The notes beneath the pieces were generated by a model. It had not been told where the DNA came from, did no database searches, and saw nothing but the letters and a program-made list of their open reading frames with translations. Shown here one piece after another: positions 43,031 to 53,057 of a DNA stretch of 64,000 bases. Made by a program: the position numbers and the translations under genes. Source of the DNA: Eutreptiella sp. 'Long Island Sound 2002' (taxonomy: Eukaryota; Euglenozoa; Euglenophyceae; Eutreptiales; Eutreptiaceae); NCBI GenBank assembly GCA_964036045.1, contig OZ038382.1, positions 84,233,918 to 84,297,917 of the forward strand, read 5' to 3'. Position 1 is the stretch's first letter. Each line of letters begins with the position of its first letter.

Positions 43031-43618
43031 GTGACAGGTAAATCGCGCGTCGCACGACGTGCCTTGGCTATTTTGCATTCCACAGCGTGCAACGTGCGTG
43101 CCAGCAGCCGTGCTCTGTGTCAACAGGCTCCCGCAAGCCATGAGGGCAGCCCTGAAATCCCTGAAGGCAGCCCTGAAATCCCTGAAGGCAGCCCTGAAAT
43201 CCCTGAAGGCAGCGACCACAGTGAAAGTAGCCCTGAAGAGAAAGACCTCCGTGGACTGAGTGAACCCAGTGAGCCCGGATCAGAAGATGAGAGGCTCAGA
43301 CGATCAGACTACCAAGAGGAAGAGGAAGATGAAGCGCCAGAGGAAGACGAAGGTGAAGAGGCCGAAGAATCAAACGGGGAATGCGAAGGAAGGGAGGTAA
43401 CCTTAGCACAAAGTGCATGTAAGCAATTGCATTCAACTGAAATTTTGCTGCTGGAGTTACTGAGAAAGCAGCGTGCTTCAAGGTGGAGTGATACTGGTGA
43501 CGGGTTTTCTTTGAGTGATGGGTTCTCAGAGCACGTCAGGGACTACATTAGACTCTGTGTGAAACAAGAGGGTGTTGAGGGGCGTATGGAGACTGCAACA
43601 ATTTTTCGGCCTCAGTAA
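43031..43618 (+). CDS. Acidic coding stretch with 7-residue repeats
   Basis: A frame open from about 43,031 to TAA 43,616. It reads three GSPEIPE repeats (21-bp DNA units, 43,139-43,208), then Ser/Glu-rich (SEPSEPGSEDERL, EEEEDEAPEEDEGEE), then a normal-looking end: STEILLLELLRKQRASRWSD and FSEHVRDYIRLCVKQEG. A GAG|GTAACC donor-like site at 43,394 could end an exon. An alternative frame from ATG 43,140 (AALKSLK repeats) ends at 43,259. It could be an exon of a nuclear acidic protein. It lies within the inverted-repeat segment, so it might be part of that element. Confidence 0.3.
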   Translation: MTGKSRVARRALAILHSTACNVRASSRALCQQAPASHEGSPEIPEGSPEIPEGSPEIPEGSDHSESSPEEKDLRGLSEPSEPGSEDERLRRSDYQEEEEDEAPEEDEGEEAEESNGECEGREVTLAQSACKQLHSTEILLLELLRKQRASRWSDTGDGFSLSDGFSEHVRDYIRLCVKQEGVEGRMETATIFRPQ

Positions 43619-44368
43619 GGCCTTTTGGAAGCAAGCATGACACCAGCCAAACCTTCCTTTTTTGCAATGGCATCAGGGCCAGCAGTCCCAGGCACTTTCA
43701 CAACTCGGATATCAGGTGCCTTTTGTGTTTTAACCTCCACGTTGATAGTCAGACTGTAGACTTTGACACATGGCAGATGACTCACGGTGATCTGTGTGCT
43801 AATTTGCTGTTGCTGTGCTATGTGGGGCTGTGGGTGTATCTGAGGCATCCCTCTTTGAAAAATGTGCTTCATTGTCGTTTTAAAGAGCAAATGGTGTGGC
43901 AAAAAATTTCAAAAGGCCTCTGCAGAGGTACAAAAGGAGGGATAGCCAGCGACACGCTCTGGGACACGCATATTCGTGTCCCAAAGCGTGTCACAAACAG
44001 TCCATGGAACAAAACAGCGAAAACAACCCTGTTGAAAAGCAAAAACATATTTCAAACCATTCAGGACAAACCGGCAACACTTGGCACCGAATGCATTTGC
44101 CTCTTATCCGCGTCAGTTTCAAGTAGTTTCAAGAAGAGGTGTGACACACCTTGTGAAGCGCATTTTGCATGTCACAAAGTGTGTCATGGGGTTTTTTTTA
44201 AAAACCGGGAGTGCGACATGCGGACAACACAGTGTATACATATGTCGTCGTTCAAAATTCCCATGGTTACACCATACCGATTGCATCAAGGTGTATGAGG
44301 CCAATAGATGCCCCTTTCGGCTTTTGAGGACCATTTTGGGAAAAATAGCTGCCTTAAAAGCCTAGGTG

Positions 44369-44980
44369 ATTGGCGCTCACGTCAACAGCAATGCAAAGTG
44401 GTGCCAAAGTGTAAAATTGTGGAATGCATTTCTGTTTGTTATCTACCCATAGAAGCATGCTTGGAAGGCACCCTGCTGCTTCTTTTTCATCATCAGGCCT
44501 CGGACGAACACCTAGACTTGGGGTTTGTTGTGCAAGTGGACGCTATGTAAGATATCGTGCAAACACGGGAGAAACGGTTTGCATCCCATGCACTACCCAC
44601 ATCTTTGAGCACCTCACCTCTTTTCTGGTATAGTATTAGTCGAAAATGACGGGTCAAATAGTGTAAACTGTGTTAAAATTGGTCCCCATGCGTGATAAGA
44701 AACCAAGAAGGAATAGCGCAATGTAGAGACCACTTGGATCAACTTCGAGAGTTCAGTGATTCAAGTTCTCCCTCGCGCGTCCAAGTTGACGCATTCAGGT
44801 CTGGAATGGCAATCTAAGCATGCCCATCTAGGTTCCTCATAGTCAAACCAGGTCCACTTGGTTCACCAGTTTCATAGGTAGACACGACTGCTACCTATTT
44901 GAAAGGTAGTGGTAGTAAAACTAGTAGTGTTTTAAGGTGGAGGGTAACAACCTTTGTATATCAATGCCTCTTTGTGTCTA
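44369..44980. other. Intergenic or intronic
   Basis: No gene recognised. Ends in a pyrimidine-rich TTTGTGTCTATTTTAG that serves the candidate exon at 44,987. Confidence 0.35.
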
Positions 44981-44986
44981 TTTTAG

Positions 44987-45103
44987 GCCTATGACACAGA
45001 TATTACGAGAGATGTGGCTGCTGCCCTCTCATGCGTGTACGATGGGCCTCAGCCTGATATGCACCTTGGTGACCTCCATTATCGCAGAGTGTTAGGAATT
45101 TAG
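44987..45103 (+). CDS. Candidate terminal exon
   Basis: Preceded by CTTTGTGTCTATTTTAG (strong acceptor-like). 38 codons, AYDTDITRDVAAALSC then VYDGPQPDMHLGDLHYRRVL, stop TAG 45,101. The amino-acid mix looks like real protein, but no family is recognised and no partner exon is fixed. Confidence 0.25.
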   Translation, partial: AYDTDITRDVAAALSCVYDGPQPDMHLGDLHYRRVLGI

Positions 45104-45435
45104 GATTGTCAAACAATGCAAAGGATTGCAGCATTGTCCTGTGATTTGCATCATTTCTTTGCAGACTGTTGAGGAGGTCCGCTAACGTGCAATGAGACAA
45201 TTTGGACTGAACAAAGAAAATGTTTTTTACTATGGAACTGCCCACTTGAGGTGTTTGTGGCTTTCCTCCTCTAATTGTGTTTCTGAACCAAGTCATGCCA
45301 TTTGCATAGCTAATTGGGAGATCAAGAAGTGAGACAACAATAATGGGGTTGCTTGAGAGCCACGAGGTGCTGAAACGCAAGGCAAAAGGAAAAGATCACG
45401 GCAGCGACAAGGTTTTGTTCCTCTCGGACCAAAAA
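45104..45435. other. Intergenic
   Basis: No gene supported. Leads into the purine-rich minisatellite. Confidence 0.35.
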
Positions 45436-46085
45436 GCGCCAAAAAGAAGACAGGCAGGTGACAAGAAAGCCGCAGGGAAGGGAACGGTAGGCGACGGGCA
45501 GCCGACAGGAAAGCAACAGGTAAGCCACATGAAAGCAGCAGGGAAGCAACAAGGTAACACATTGGGCGACAGGGAAGCCACAGGGAGGCATCAGGGGGGC
45601 GACTGGGAGGCAACAGGAAGGCGACCGGAAGGCGACAGGCAAGCAACAGGCAAGCAACAGGAGAGCAAAAGGGTAGCAGGTTCGGCAACAGGGAAGCGAC
45701 AAGGAGGCGACAAGGAGGCGACAGGGAAGCAACAGGAAGATGTCAGGCAAGCGACGGGAAAACAGCAGGGAGGCAACAGGAAATCGCAACAGGAGAGCGA
45801 CGGGAAAGAGCGACAGGAGCCCGACAGGAGAGAGACAGAAAGGCGCCAGGCGAAAACTAGCATAGCAACGGGAAAGGACAGAACGCGACAGGAAGCTACA
45901 GGATAGCGTCAGGAGTGCGGCAGGACAGCGCCAGGAAAGCGACAGGGGGGCAACAGGGGAGCGATAGGAGAGCGGTAGGGAAGAGACAGGGAAGCAACAG
46001 GGGAGGGATAGGGGGCCAAAAGTGCCGAAAAGGCGACACGAAGGCGACAGGCAGGCGATAGAACGGCGACAGGGGAGCGAGCCCT
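45436..46085 (+). repeat. Purine-rich minisatellite, unit about 11-12 bp
   Basis: Degenerate GGAAGCGACAGG / GGAAGCAACAGG units for about 650 bp. The plus strand has almost no T, so frames of up to 187 codons open (ATGKQQGGDREATG-like) without coding support. Opposite strand bias to 29,393-30,945. Confidence 0.85.
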
Positions 46086-46777
46086 CCCGAATCTATTGTC
46101 ATACGAGGCCACACCCAGCTCCCAAAGATACCTACCTAACTACATGTAACCTCTCTGGCTTGGCGTTCACTTTTAACCCAAAGCCGCAACACACGCCACA
46201 CGCTGTCTTTAGAAAAAAGGACCGAGAAATGATGTGGGTTATTTCAGTGATTTACCTTCTTTTTCTTTCCCCCTGATTTTTCATGAACGTTCTTTGGGCA
46301 AAAAAGGTACTTTTTTCATGACGTTGCAACAATTTGTACTTTCCTGTATTGCTGCGTATTAACGAGTGTCCCTACATGAGATAATGCAATCCACCTCCGG
46401 ACGAGTGTAGGTTAATATACCCTCTTCTGGAATGCATTTCGAGGCCTCGCAAAACGTGGATTGGATTTTTATTGTTTCTGGTAAAATTGAGCGTTTGCAG
46501 AGTTCATATATTGGTAATTCGGTCAAATAACCTCGTCGGTCAAATGCAAGGCCTCACATTTGGTGTTGAAATATTGTAAAAATGTTTAGTTTTGCAAATC
46601 AGAATGTGAGGCCTCGCAATACATGAATGACATCTGATGAATATCCGGGTGCTTTGATTGCAATCCCTCGAAATCAGAATGAGTGGAAAGGTGAATGTGG
46701 CTATAAGAAAGGTAGATGAAATGAAATACAGTAACACCCAGTTGCCCAGATCCCGGGTAAGGCTGCAGTCGAATACA
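46086..46777. other. Intergenic, A/T-rich
   Basis: GAGGCCTCGCAA-like words recur at 46,441, 46,548 and 46,611. No gene. It ends at the target-site-like repeat before LINE-A copy 4. Confidence 0.4.
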
Positions 46778-46790
46778 ATGGCTCGCAATA
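46778..46790 (-). repeat. Target-site-duplication candidate (copy 4 side)
   Basis: ATGGCTCGCAATA on the plus strand is TATTGCGAGCCAT in the orientation of copy 4, directly after its tail. The identical 13-mer stands at 56,261-56,273, directly before copy 5's 5' end in copy 5's orientation. Confidence 0.55.
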
Positions 46791-47606
46791 GGTTTGAGGT
46801 TTGTGGTTGGACGTTTCGGGTACTAGGCGTTCTTGGGCCCGCGGGGGGCCACCTGGTCGGGCCAGGTGATATCCTCCCCACCGGGTCCTAGTGGGGGGCC
46901 CTTCATGACTCATCTCCTGCCTGGTTGCGGAGTCCCCCGGGCTCACGAAGCTCGGAGCCCTGTCCCAGCCCGGCTTCCCCTTTTCGCCAGTCCCCGGGCA
47001 GTGTGTCACTTAGCAACCATAGTTGCAGGCGCTTACCCACTACGCCGTCACCCTAATGTGTGGGCGCCCGGGGTGCCGGCGCCGCCGGGCCCGTGCTACT
47101 GGCTTGTCGCCAGTGGGCCCCCCTTGGGCTGGCGCGGAGGCTGCGTAGCTGTGGGGCTGGTGCGTGGTAATTTGTGCCACTACTGCCTTGGCGGGTGCAG
47201 TGCCCTGGTTGTGTGTGTACGGCGCTCGCGGCAGGTCTGGGGGGTTGAAGCCGGTGCCGGTTCCTGCGTCTCTCCCGTGCCCCCCCCCCTTTCCCTGCGT
47301 TTTTCGTGCTGTGTGGGGCGGGTCGTTTCATCGGGGTGTCCCTTATCCTCGCCCGCCGGTACGCTTTGCATTCGGTCAGTGCGTTCCGCGGGCTCGGTTC
47401 TGTTGCCCCTCAGGTTCGCCCAGCGTGCCCTTTGCGTGTGTGTGCGCTCGCGCTCCTGCGCCAACCGCGGGCTTCCCCCCTCCCTCAGTCGGTGTGGCGC
47501 GCGCACCTCGCGTGGTTCCGGTGCGGGGCGCCAGTAGGGCCATTCCATGGGGTGTCTGCCCCTCCGCGTTTCCTGCTCCAGTCCCGTGCACGTTCAGCTA
47601 GCTCGA

Positions 47607-47628
47607 GGGGGGGGGGGGGGGGGGGGGG
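47607..47628 (+). other. G22 homopolymer
   Basis: Twenty-two consecutive G within the copy 4 3' UTR. A second run, G32, is at 48,075-48,106. Such runs are prone to slippage and assembly error and can form G-quadruplexes. Confidence 0.9.
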
Positions 47629-48073
47629 CGCCCAGTCCCTTTCCCCACGTGCCTGGTTCTGGGTCGTGTACCCCCTTGTTGGCGGGCCTGTGCGTCCGGG
47701 GCGGCGGGGCGCTGGGGGTTGTGGGGGGGGGGGTCTGTGTGCCGCCCTGCCTCGGGGGCGTGGTTGAGGGGGGCCGGAAGGCGGGCGGCAGGCAGTCGCT
47801 CTGCCTCAGTCCGCCCCTCTGCCTCCGTTGGGCGGGCACCAAAGCGGGCTTCTTCGGCGCCGCTCAGTCCATGGAGGATCTGGTCTCCATACTGCTCCGG
47901 TTTGTGTCCGCGCACTGCCGCCTGGATGCGGTTCGCGGGGTTCCCTTGCGCGCCGGTGCAGGACTGCAGTCCTGTCGAGGTCACTGTGGGAGTGGGCGGG
48001 TGACGGTTTTGGGGGCGCGCGGCGTATGGGCCTAGTGGCGCCCCCCCCCCGGTGCCGCGGCCCTCTCGGGGGG

Positions 48074-48074
<1 letters not shown>

Positions 48075-48106
<32 letters not shown>
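48075..48106 (+). other. G32 homopolymer
   Basis: Thirty-two consecutive G. The corresponding place in the 21,873-23,785 copy has only short G runs (near 22,185-22,215), so the run expanded after the copies diverged, or the length is a read artefact. Confidence 0.9.
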
Positions 48107-48489
48107 CTCCCCTGGCCCGGCGGGGGGGGTACAGGGCTGACGTCCCCTTGGCCGCCCTCAAGCATCCCGCCGGCTGGGGGGGGGGGGGAGAGAGGGGGGA
48201 GATAGGGGGGGGTGGCGCTGGGGCTCCCCGTCGCCCCCCTTCGGTCCCCTGGTTCGTTTCTCGACGGCTGCCGGGGGGTGGCTTGCAGGTCCCGGCCCAG
48301 ACCCCCCCCACGGCCGGCAGTGTCGCGCCGCGCGTCCCCCCCTGCAACGTGCTTGGCCGGGGCTCTTCGGCGTCCCTGGGCGCTGGGCGTGGCCTGGGGG
48401 GTTGGCCGCTGGTTGGTCAGTCCCTGCCATCACGCCTGCCCATGTGCCGTGCGGCTGGCCGGGGGGGGGGGTGGTCTGTGTGCCGCCCT

Positions 48490-49430
48490 CCCTCCGTGTG
48501 CAGCAGCACGTCACTGTGTTGGGAGGTGGCCTGGGCAAACCAAATTTTGGCTGCTCGGTGTGTTCTCCGCGCACGCGCAGGCTGTCCAGAAGCCATCGCA
48601 GGGGCATCGGGTTGACTGCCTTTGCCGCGTCCGCAGGGACCCCAGTGGCCCGCTCGCGATCCGCGTGCCGCAGAAGGTGGAGGAATACCTCGGCGTCCAC
48701 TGTATGGACCCGGGGTCTGTGGATGCCGTACTGCAGGGGGAGGGAGGCAGCCGCGCCCCCCCCATCGGGTACCATGCCCGAGATGGCCACGACCCACGTG
48801 CGGGCGATACTAGTGGCGTGTCTGCAGGGCCCGCCCACCGATGCGTCGGAGGACGTGTGGCCCCAGTCCTCCGGGATGCAGTAGTACCCAGTGGGGCTGA
48901 CCACCCCGCGTTGAGGGCGGCGGAGTGCCACCTGACGTCGGGGTGGCTGGGGGTCAGCTGGTGCAGGGACAGCGCCCCAGTGTCGTCAGGGCGGATTGCC
49001 GGGTGGTCGCCGAGTCAATTCTCAGCTCTGGCGATTGTGCTCGCCCAGAACGGGAGCGCCATTATGTGTTCCCTGAGCCACGCCGGACCTCCGCGTTGGT
49101 GCAGCACCAGGTGTCCCGCGTCTTCCCGCTGGTCCTCCAGCGTGTGCACCGCCATGTGCGGGTCGTGTGGCACCTCTGTAGCCACTAGCAGGGTGGTGCC
49201 GCGGACTAGCCCACGGGGTCTTGGCTGGCCCTCCCCCACCTGCACCATCACCCACTCGGTCCGGAGCTGCGCCTGCTCAATCGCCCGCGGGCATTTGTCG
49301 TCCGTGGTCACCAGCCACACCGGTGTCGGTGCGTGGGGCCGTGGGCGTAGGGGCTCGGGCCACGCCACGTCCGCATTTGTTGCCTGGTGCTCGCGGTCCG
49401 CGACCACGTCGCAGAGGATGTACAAGAGGG
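48490..49430 (-). pseudogene. LINE-A connector and RNase H-like domain (copy 4)
   Basis: Minus-strand frame with VWLVTTDDKCPRAIEQAQL, LLVATEVPHDPHMAVHTLED, WLREHIMALPFWAST, then TSSDASVGGPCRHAT (first Asp) and VDAEVFLHLLRHADRE (Glu). Matches copy 2 at 19,045-19,990. At least one frameshift (near 48,990) and a small deletion after SIARTW. The frame runs into 3' UTR after about 48,490. Confidence 0.65.
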
Positions 49431-49599
49431 GGGACAACAGGTGCGCACAGTGCTCCCAGGTGGCCGCGTGCCCCTGGCCCGAACCTCCCGCGGGCCCGCA
49501 CAGGCGCACGGAGTAGGAGGCTTTGCCCCGGCGCATCGGGGGAGCACACGCCGCCTCACACGAACGCGCGGGCCCCGCGGGCGCCACCCTCCTGTGGAT

Positions 49600-50850
49600 C
49601 CACGTGCACCTGCGGGACCCCACATCCGTCGCGTACCTGTCACACGTGTTCGCGCCCTGACCCCCTCCCGCCGCCACACTTTGCAGGGCCCGCAGCACCA
49701 TGCCTCGCCGACGGGGGGTTGGGCCCGGGCACGCCAGGGCCCGCCGCCAAGCGCAGGAGGCGGCGGTCCGGGGCCTGGTAGCGGACGCGGTGACAGAGGC
49801 GCATGAGGCGCACGCTGCTGCACGACGTGACCCCGCGGGCAGTGCGAGGGCTTTCCTCAGCGAGGCCGCCCTCCCGGCTGTCCACGCCCTGAACGGAGCA
49901 GAGGCCCCTGCGCTACTCCCGGCGATGCACCGGATCCTGAACGCCGTCCAGCCGGGGCTCATCAGCCCGGAGGCGGCCCTCTACAGGTACTGGATGGAGT
50001 GGCGCGAGTCCCACTGGTCGGGCCGGCCCCTGTCCATGGGGGACACCCTGTGACTGACGGGTGCGGGGTCTGCCATGTCCCTCTGCAGCAGCGCCCGAGC
50101 CCTGCTGCACGCCCTCAGGACGCGCTGCCCCGGAGACACAGCCCCGTACCTGAACCAGGCGCGGGCCACATACCCGGGGGAAGTGTCCGAGCTGGACGCG
50201 GCGCTCCACCTTATACAACCACCGGACGAGGACCTGGAGGTGGGCGAAATCACGGTGTTTTTGGAAGGCGCGGACGAGGCGCCCACCCGCCCCGGACCGA
50301 CCAACCCGGTATACGACGGCGCCTGGCCGACCCCCCCGTACGCCGTCATGTGCGAGGCGTTCCCCAGGGAGCCCACCTGGTGCCCCGCCCTCCCGCCGGT
50401 GACACATGCGCCCCGCAGCTGGGCCAACCCGCAACTGTCCCCCCCCCTCTCCAGGACCAGGGGTGCCCACCACAGGGGGCAGGTCCTCTGGCAAGAACGC
50501 CCGTCACCCCCCCGCTCCTCCTGGTCGTCGCGACCCGCGGGGACCCAGAGCGGGTCCTGGGGATCACCTCCACCCTCCTCTACGGGGCAGCATCCGTACC
50601 CCGCCCCCCCCTCCAGGCGCCCGCGGCGCGGGACGGGGTGCACACCTTCCTGCGAACACAGAAGGTCAGAGCCGTTACGGGGTTCCACCTAGTGCGGCTC
50701 GCCCCGGCACCACCCGACGACCCCCGGGGGCCCAGGGCCCTGAGCCCCGCCCCAGACTGGGAGCTGTGGCGGGACGCATGGGCCGCGTGGCTCCCCCGCC
50801 TCCCCTCCCATCTGATGGATGGCCTCCGGCCCCCGCCCGTACGGGGCTGA
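49600..50850 (+). pseudogene. LINE-A post-ORF2 region of unknown function (copy 6)
   Basis: Counterpart of 25,800-26,869: MPRRRGVGPGHARARR, ALLPAMHRILNAVQPGLI, RYWMEWRESHWSGRPLSMGD, then TGA at 50,051 (CGG in copy 3). It continues open as GEVSELDAALHLIQPPDED and VLWQERP, shifts frame near 50,500, and ends LVRLAPAPPDDPRGP ... LMDGLRPPPVRG at 50,848. Two diverged copies conserve the same protein-like order, but no family is recognised. Confidence 0.5.
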
Positions 50851-50969
50851 CGCCACCGCCGGCCCCCCACCCCCTCCCCCCACCCCCCCGCGGAGCACTG
50901 CACAGCACTGCCAACGGCACAACGCAGATGCACCAGGAGGTAGTGGGAAGGGCGCACCTGCCACTACGC

Positions 50970-52515
50970 ATGCCTACCAGGATAACAGTGATGTCGGACT
51001 CCGATGGCTCCCCCCAGCGGGACGACCGCCACCACCGCCGGTCCCGCTCCCGCTCCCCCGTCTCCCCGGGATGTGCGGGGGAGACCCTCGGGGAGGGCGA
51101 GGAGCGGAGGCTGGCGGAGGCAGCGGTGCTGGTCGGGCCGCCAGCTGGGCAGCCCTGGGCGGCCTCCGCCGACACCGGGCTGTCAACCCAGGGGCCTGAG
51201 CCGGTCGAGGAGACCGCCCCTGCCACCCAAGCAGCAAGCCCTGCCCCCCCGCCCCGGGAAGGGGCCCCAGGCGCACAGGGGGCTGAGACCGCAGCCCCAG
51301 CAAGCCGCGCCGCGGCCCCGACCGCGGCCCCCGGCGCGCCGCCAGCGTGGGGGGTAGCCCCGGCGCAGGACCCGAGCGCCTCGCTGGGGGCTGCCGCGGC
51401 CGCAGAGGGGGGCGGGGAGAGTGCACGAGGGGTTGAGACCGCGGCCCCGGCGAGCCGCCCCAGCGCCCCGGCTGGCAACGCCGCGGCCCCCGGCACGCCG
51501 CAGACGCGGGGGACGGAGCCCGCGCGGGCCCCGGGCGCCTCGCCGGGGGCCGCTGCAGCAGCAGCAATGGGCAGGGAGGGCGCGAAGTACCGCGCCCACA
51601 CCAACTGCACCGACACCCACACCAGCGCCCCCAAGCCGTTCCCCCCCAAAGCCCTTCCCCAAGAGGTGGACGCGGCACGTCCGCCCACCGGTGCCCGAGC
51701 GTTCGCCGCCGGGTGTCACGCTGCCGCAGCTGCAGAGGCAGCAGGACGCCCGGCGCGTGATCCAGGAAGGGGGGGGCGGCCCGCAGGCGGGGCAGGGTGC
51801 CGGCCACGGGAGCGTGGAGCAGGGGCCAGGAGGCGACAGGGGGAGTGCCCAGGAACACACGCGGGGGGCGGGCCAGGGCACACACGGCAAGGAGCGAGGG
51901 CGCAAAGGCGGGCAAGGCGCCGAGGCCAGCAGCAGCGGAGGGGGACACAGCGCCGGCAGCGGACGGCGCGACGTGGAGCAGGGAGCCGGGAAAGGGCCAG
52001 GGCACAGGAATGGCGCGCAGGGGGGCGAGCAGGGCGCCAAGGCGGGCGGCCACTGAGCACATGGAGTGGAGGAAGCAGCGGTTGGGGAGCGTGGGCGCAG
52101 CCAAGGGCATGGGCACGGGCACGGGAAGGGCAGGGGCGCCGGCAGTGCAGGCCAGGGCGCGGGTGACAGGGAGCGGGACCCACGGCAGGAACAGGGGGAC
52201 AGAGGCCTGGGGGCCGGGGAGGGACTCAAGGGCAAGGGCAAGGGCGCCGTGGGCCCCCGGGGACAGACAGGACGGGGCATGGGAGCCCTGGTGGGAGGGC
52301 TGAGCGAAGGGAGGGGGACGGGGGGCAGGGCGCCCCCGCAGCCGGACGTGCAGTCGGTGCGGTGCATCCCCCCCGGCATCCAACGAATGCCGGCGCACCA
52401 CACGGACCACCACCACCACCACCAGGACCACCTCTACAACATCTACCCCGACGCCGGAGAACTCATCCCCCCCCAACCCCCACCACCCCAGCACCAGCCA
52501 GCCCCCCCATGCTGA
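50970..52515 (+). pseudogene. LINE-A ORF3, SR/Gly-rich protein (copy 6)
   Basis: ATG 50,970 (MPTRITVMSDSDGSPQRDD), RS motif RHHRRSRSRSPVSPG, GEGEERRLAEAAVLVG, then two Ala-rich blocks repeated in tandem (ETAAPASR at about 51,285 and 51,435), GREGAKYRAHT, then a frameshift near 51,640 to PQLQRQQDARRVIQEGG and Gly/Gln/His-rich repeats. A second shift near 52,060 leads to a His run (HTDHHHHHQDH) and LYNIYPDAGELIPPQ. It stops at 52,513. Longer than copy 3's version because of the duplicated Ala-rich block. Confidence 0.55.
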
Positions 52516-52574
52516 GGGCGGAGCCGGCGCGGATGGCCGCTGCCTCGGCAGGGTAGAGGCGGGGCGCAGCGCTG

Positions 52575-53057
52575 GTGCCGCAGGCACAGGGGCCGCAGGG
52601 GGGGCCGGCGCGAGGGGCAGGGGGGGCCCGTTCCTGGGACCGGGACTGTGGCACAGTCCCGGACCCCCTGGCGGATGAGGCTCTCCCTCTGGTGGTGGAG
52701 GTGTACGGCTGGTTGAGCTGGGCCTGCTCGGAGACCACCAGGGTGATGAGGAACTGGCCCTTCGATGCTGTGCTTCTCCGGAGGGACGAGGGGAACCGGG
52801 TGGTACCCCCGGTGGGGTGGGCGGCCCCGGAGGACCACGAGAGGGTCCTGCGGACGATGATCCGGGCGGCGTGGCCTGACAGAGAGCCGACGTGGCCGGC
52901 CCTCCTGGAGGAAGGGGCGGTGCTCCGCATCTCGGATGCGGACGCCAACAACTGGCTCCCCCGGGCCTTGCGCAACACCCTCACCCACTGGCGCTACCGC
53001 CGGCGGAACCCGCCACCGCCACAGCCCCAACCCCCACACAAGCGGCGACGCAGGTGA
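52575..53057 (+). pseudogene. LINE-A ORF3 C-terminal Trp-rich domain (copy 6)
   Basis: About 160 codons: DPLADEALPLVVEVYGWLSW, RNWPFDAVLLRRDEGNR, RVLRTMIRAAWPDREP, DANNWLPRALRNTLTHWRYR, and a basic end (PHKRRRR). Conserved on the minus strand at 23,160-23,760. Bipartite basic ends of this kind often act as nuclear signals (inference). Probably the C-terminus of ORF3, reached by one frame change. It faintly resembles the RLHWRWHQRAAL helix of LINE-B. Confidence 0.5.

Larger units (their letters stand above)
41880..44185. repeat. Family of about 42-bp palindromes (GACACacctTGTGA...)
   Basis: Near-perfect dyads at 41,880-41,921, 42,075-42,116, 43,951-43,992 and 44,143-44,185, and weaker ones at 42,249-42,287 and, in the 181-bp repeats, 42,483-42,513. 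The left arm is like GACACACCTTGTGACACGCA, the centre TATA/TTT-like, the right arm its complement. The arms vary together (for example GCTCTGGGACACG with CGTGTCCCAAAGC), keeping the pairing. Confidence 0.65.
41694..44368. mobile_element. Segment bounded by about 245-bp inverted repeats (foldback-like)
   Basis: Bases 41,694-41,935 match the reverse complement of 44,122-44,368 at roughly 80% (by eye), including CACCTAGGCTTTTAAGG, TCCTCAAAAGCC, ATTGGCCTCATACACCTTGATGC and a hairpin at the inner end of each arm. Similarity stops outside GTGAT on both sides. The 2.2-kb interior holds palindromes, 181-bp repeats and an acidic coding stretch but no transposase. It could be a non-autonomous foldback transposon or an old inverted duplication. 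No target-site duplication was established. Confidence 0.45.
46791..49436 (-). mobile_element. LINE-A copy 4, minus strand (RNase H fused to 3' UTR and tail)
   Basis: Read on the minus strand from 49,436: connector and RNase H (equivalent to 19,045-20,015), then a jump to the 3' UTR (joining near 48,480; the rest of ORF2, post-ORF2 region and ORF3 are absent), then conserved stem-loops and a tail at 46,791 (reverse complement of AAACCTC-type repeats). The 3' end is intact, so the internal part was lost. Next to it on the right is copy 6 in the opposite orientation. Confidence 0.8.

Noticed and set aside
45343-45906. A 187-codon Lys/Gln/Gly repeat protein and its antisense frames
   Set aside because: Minisatellite with almost no T on the plus strand; no unique coding sequence around it.
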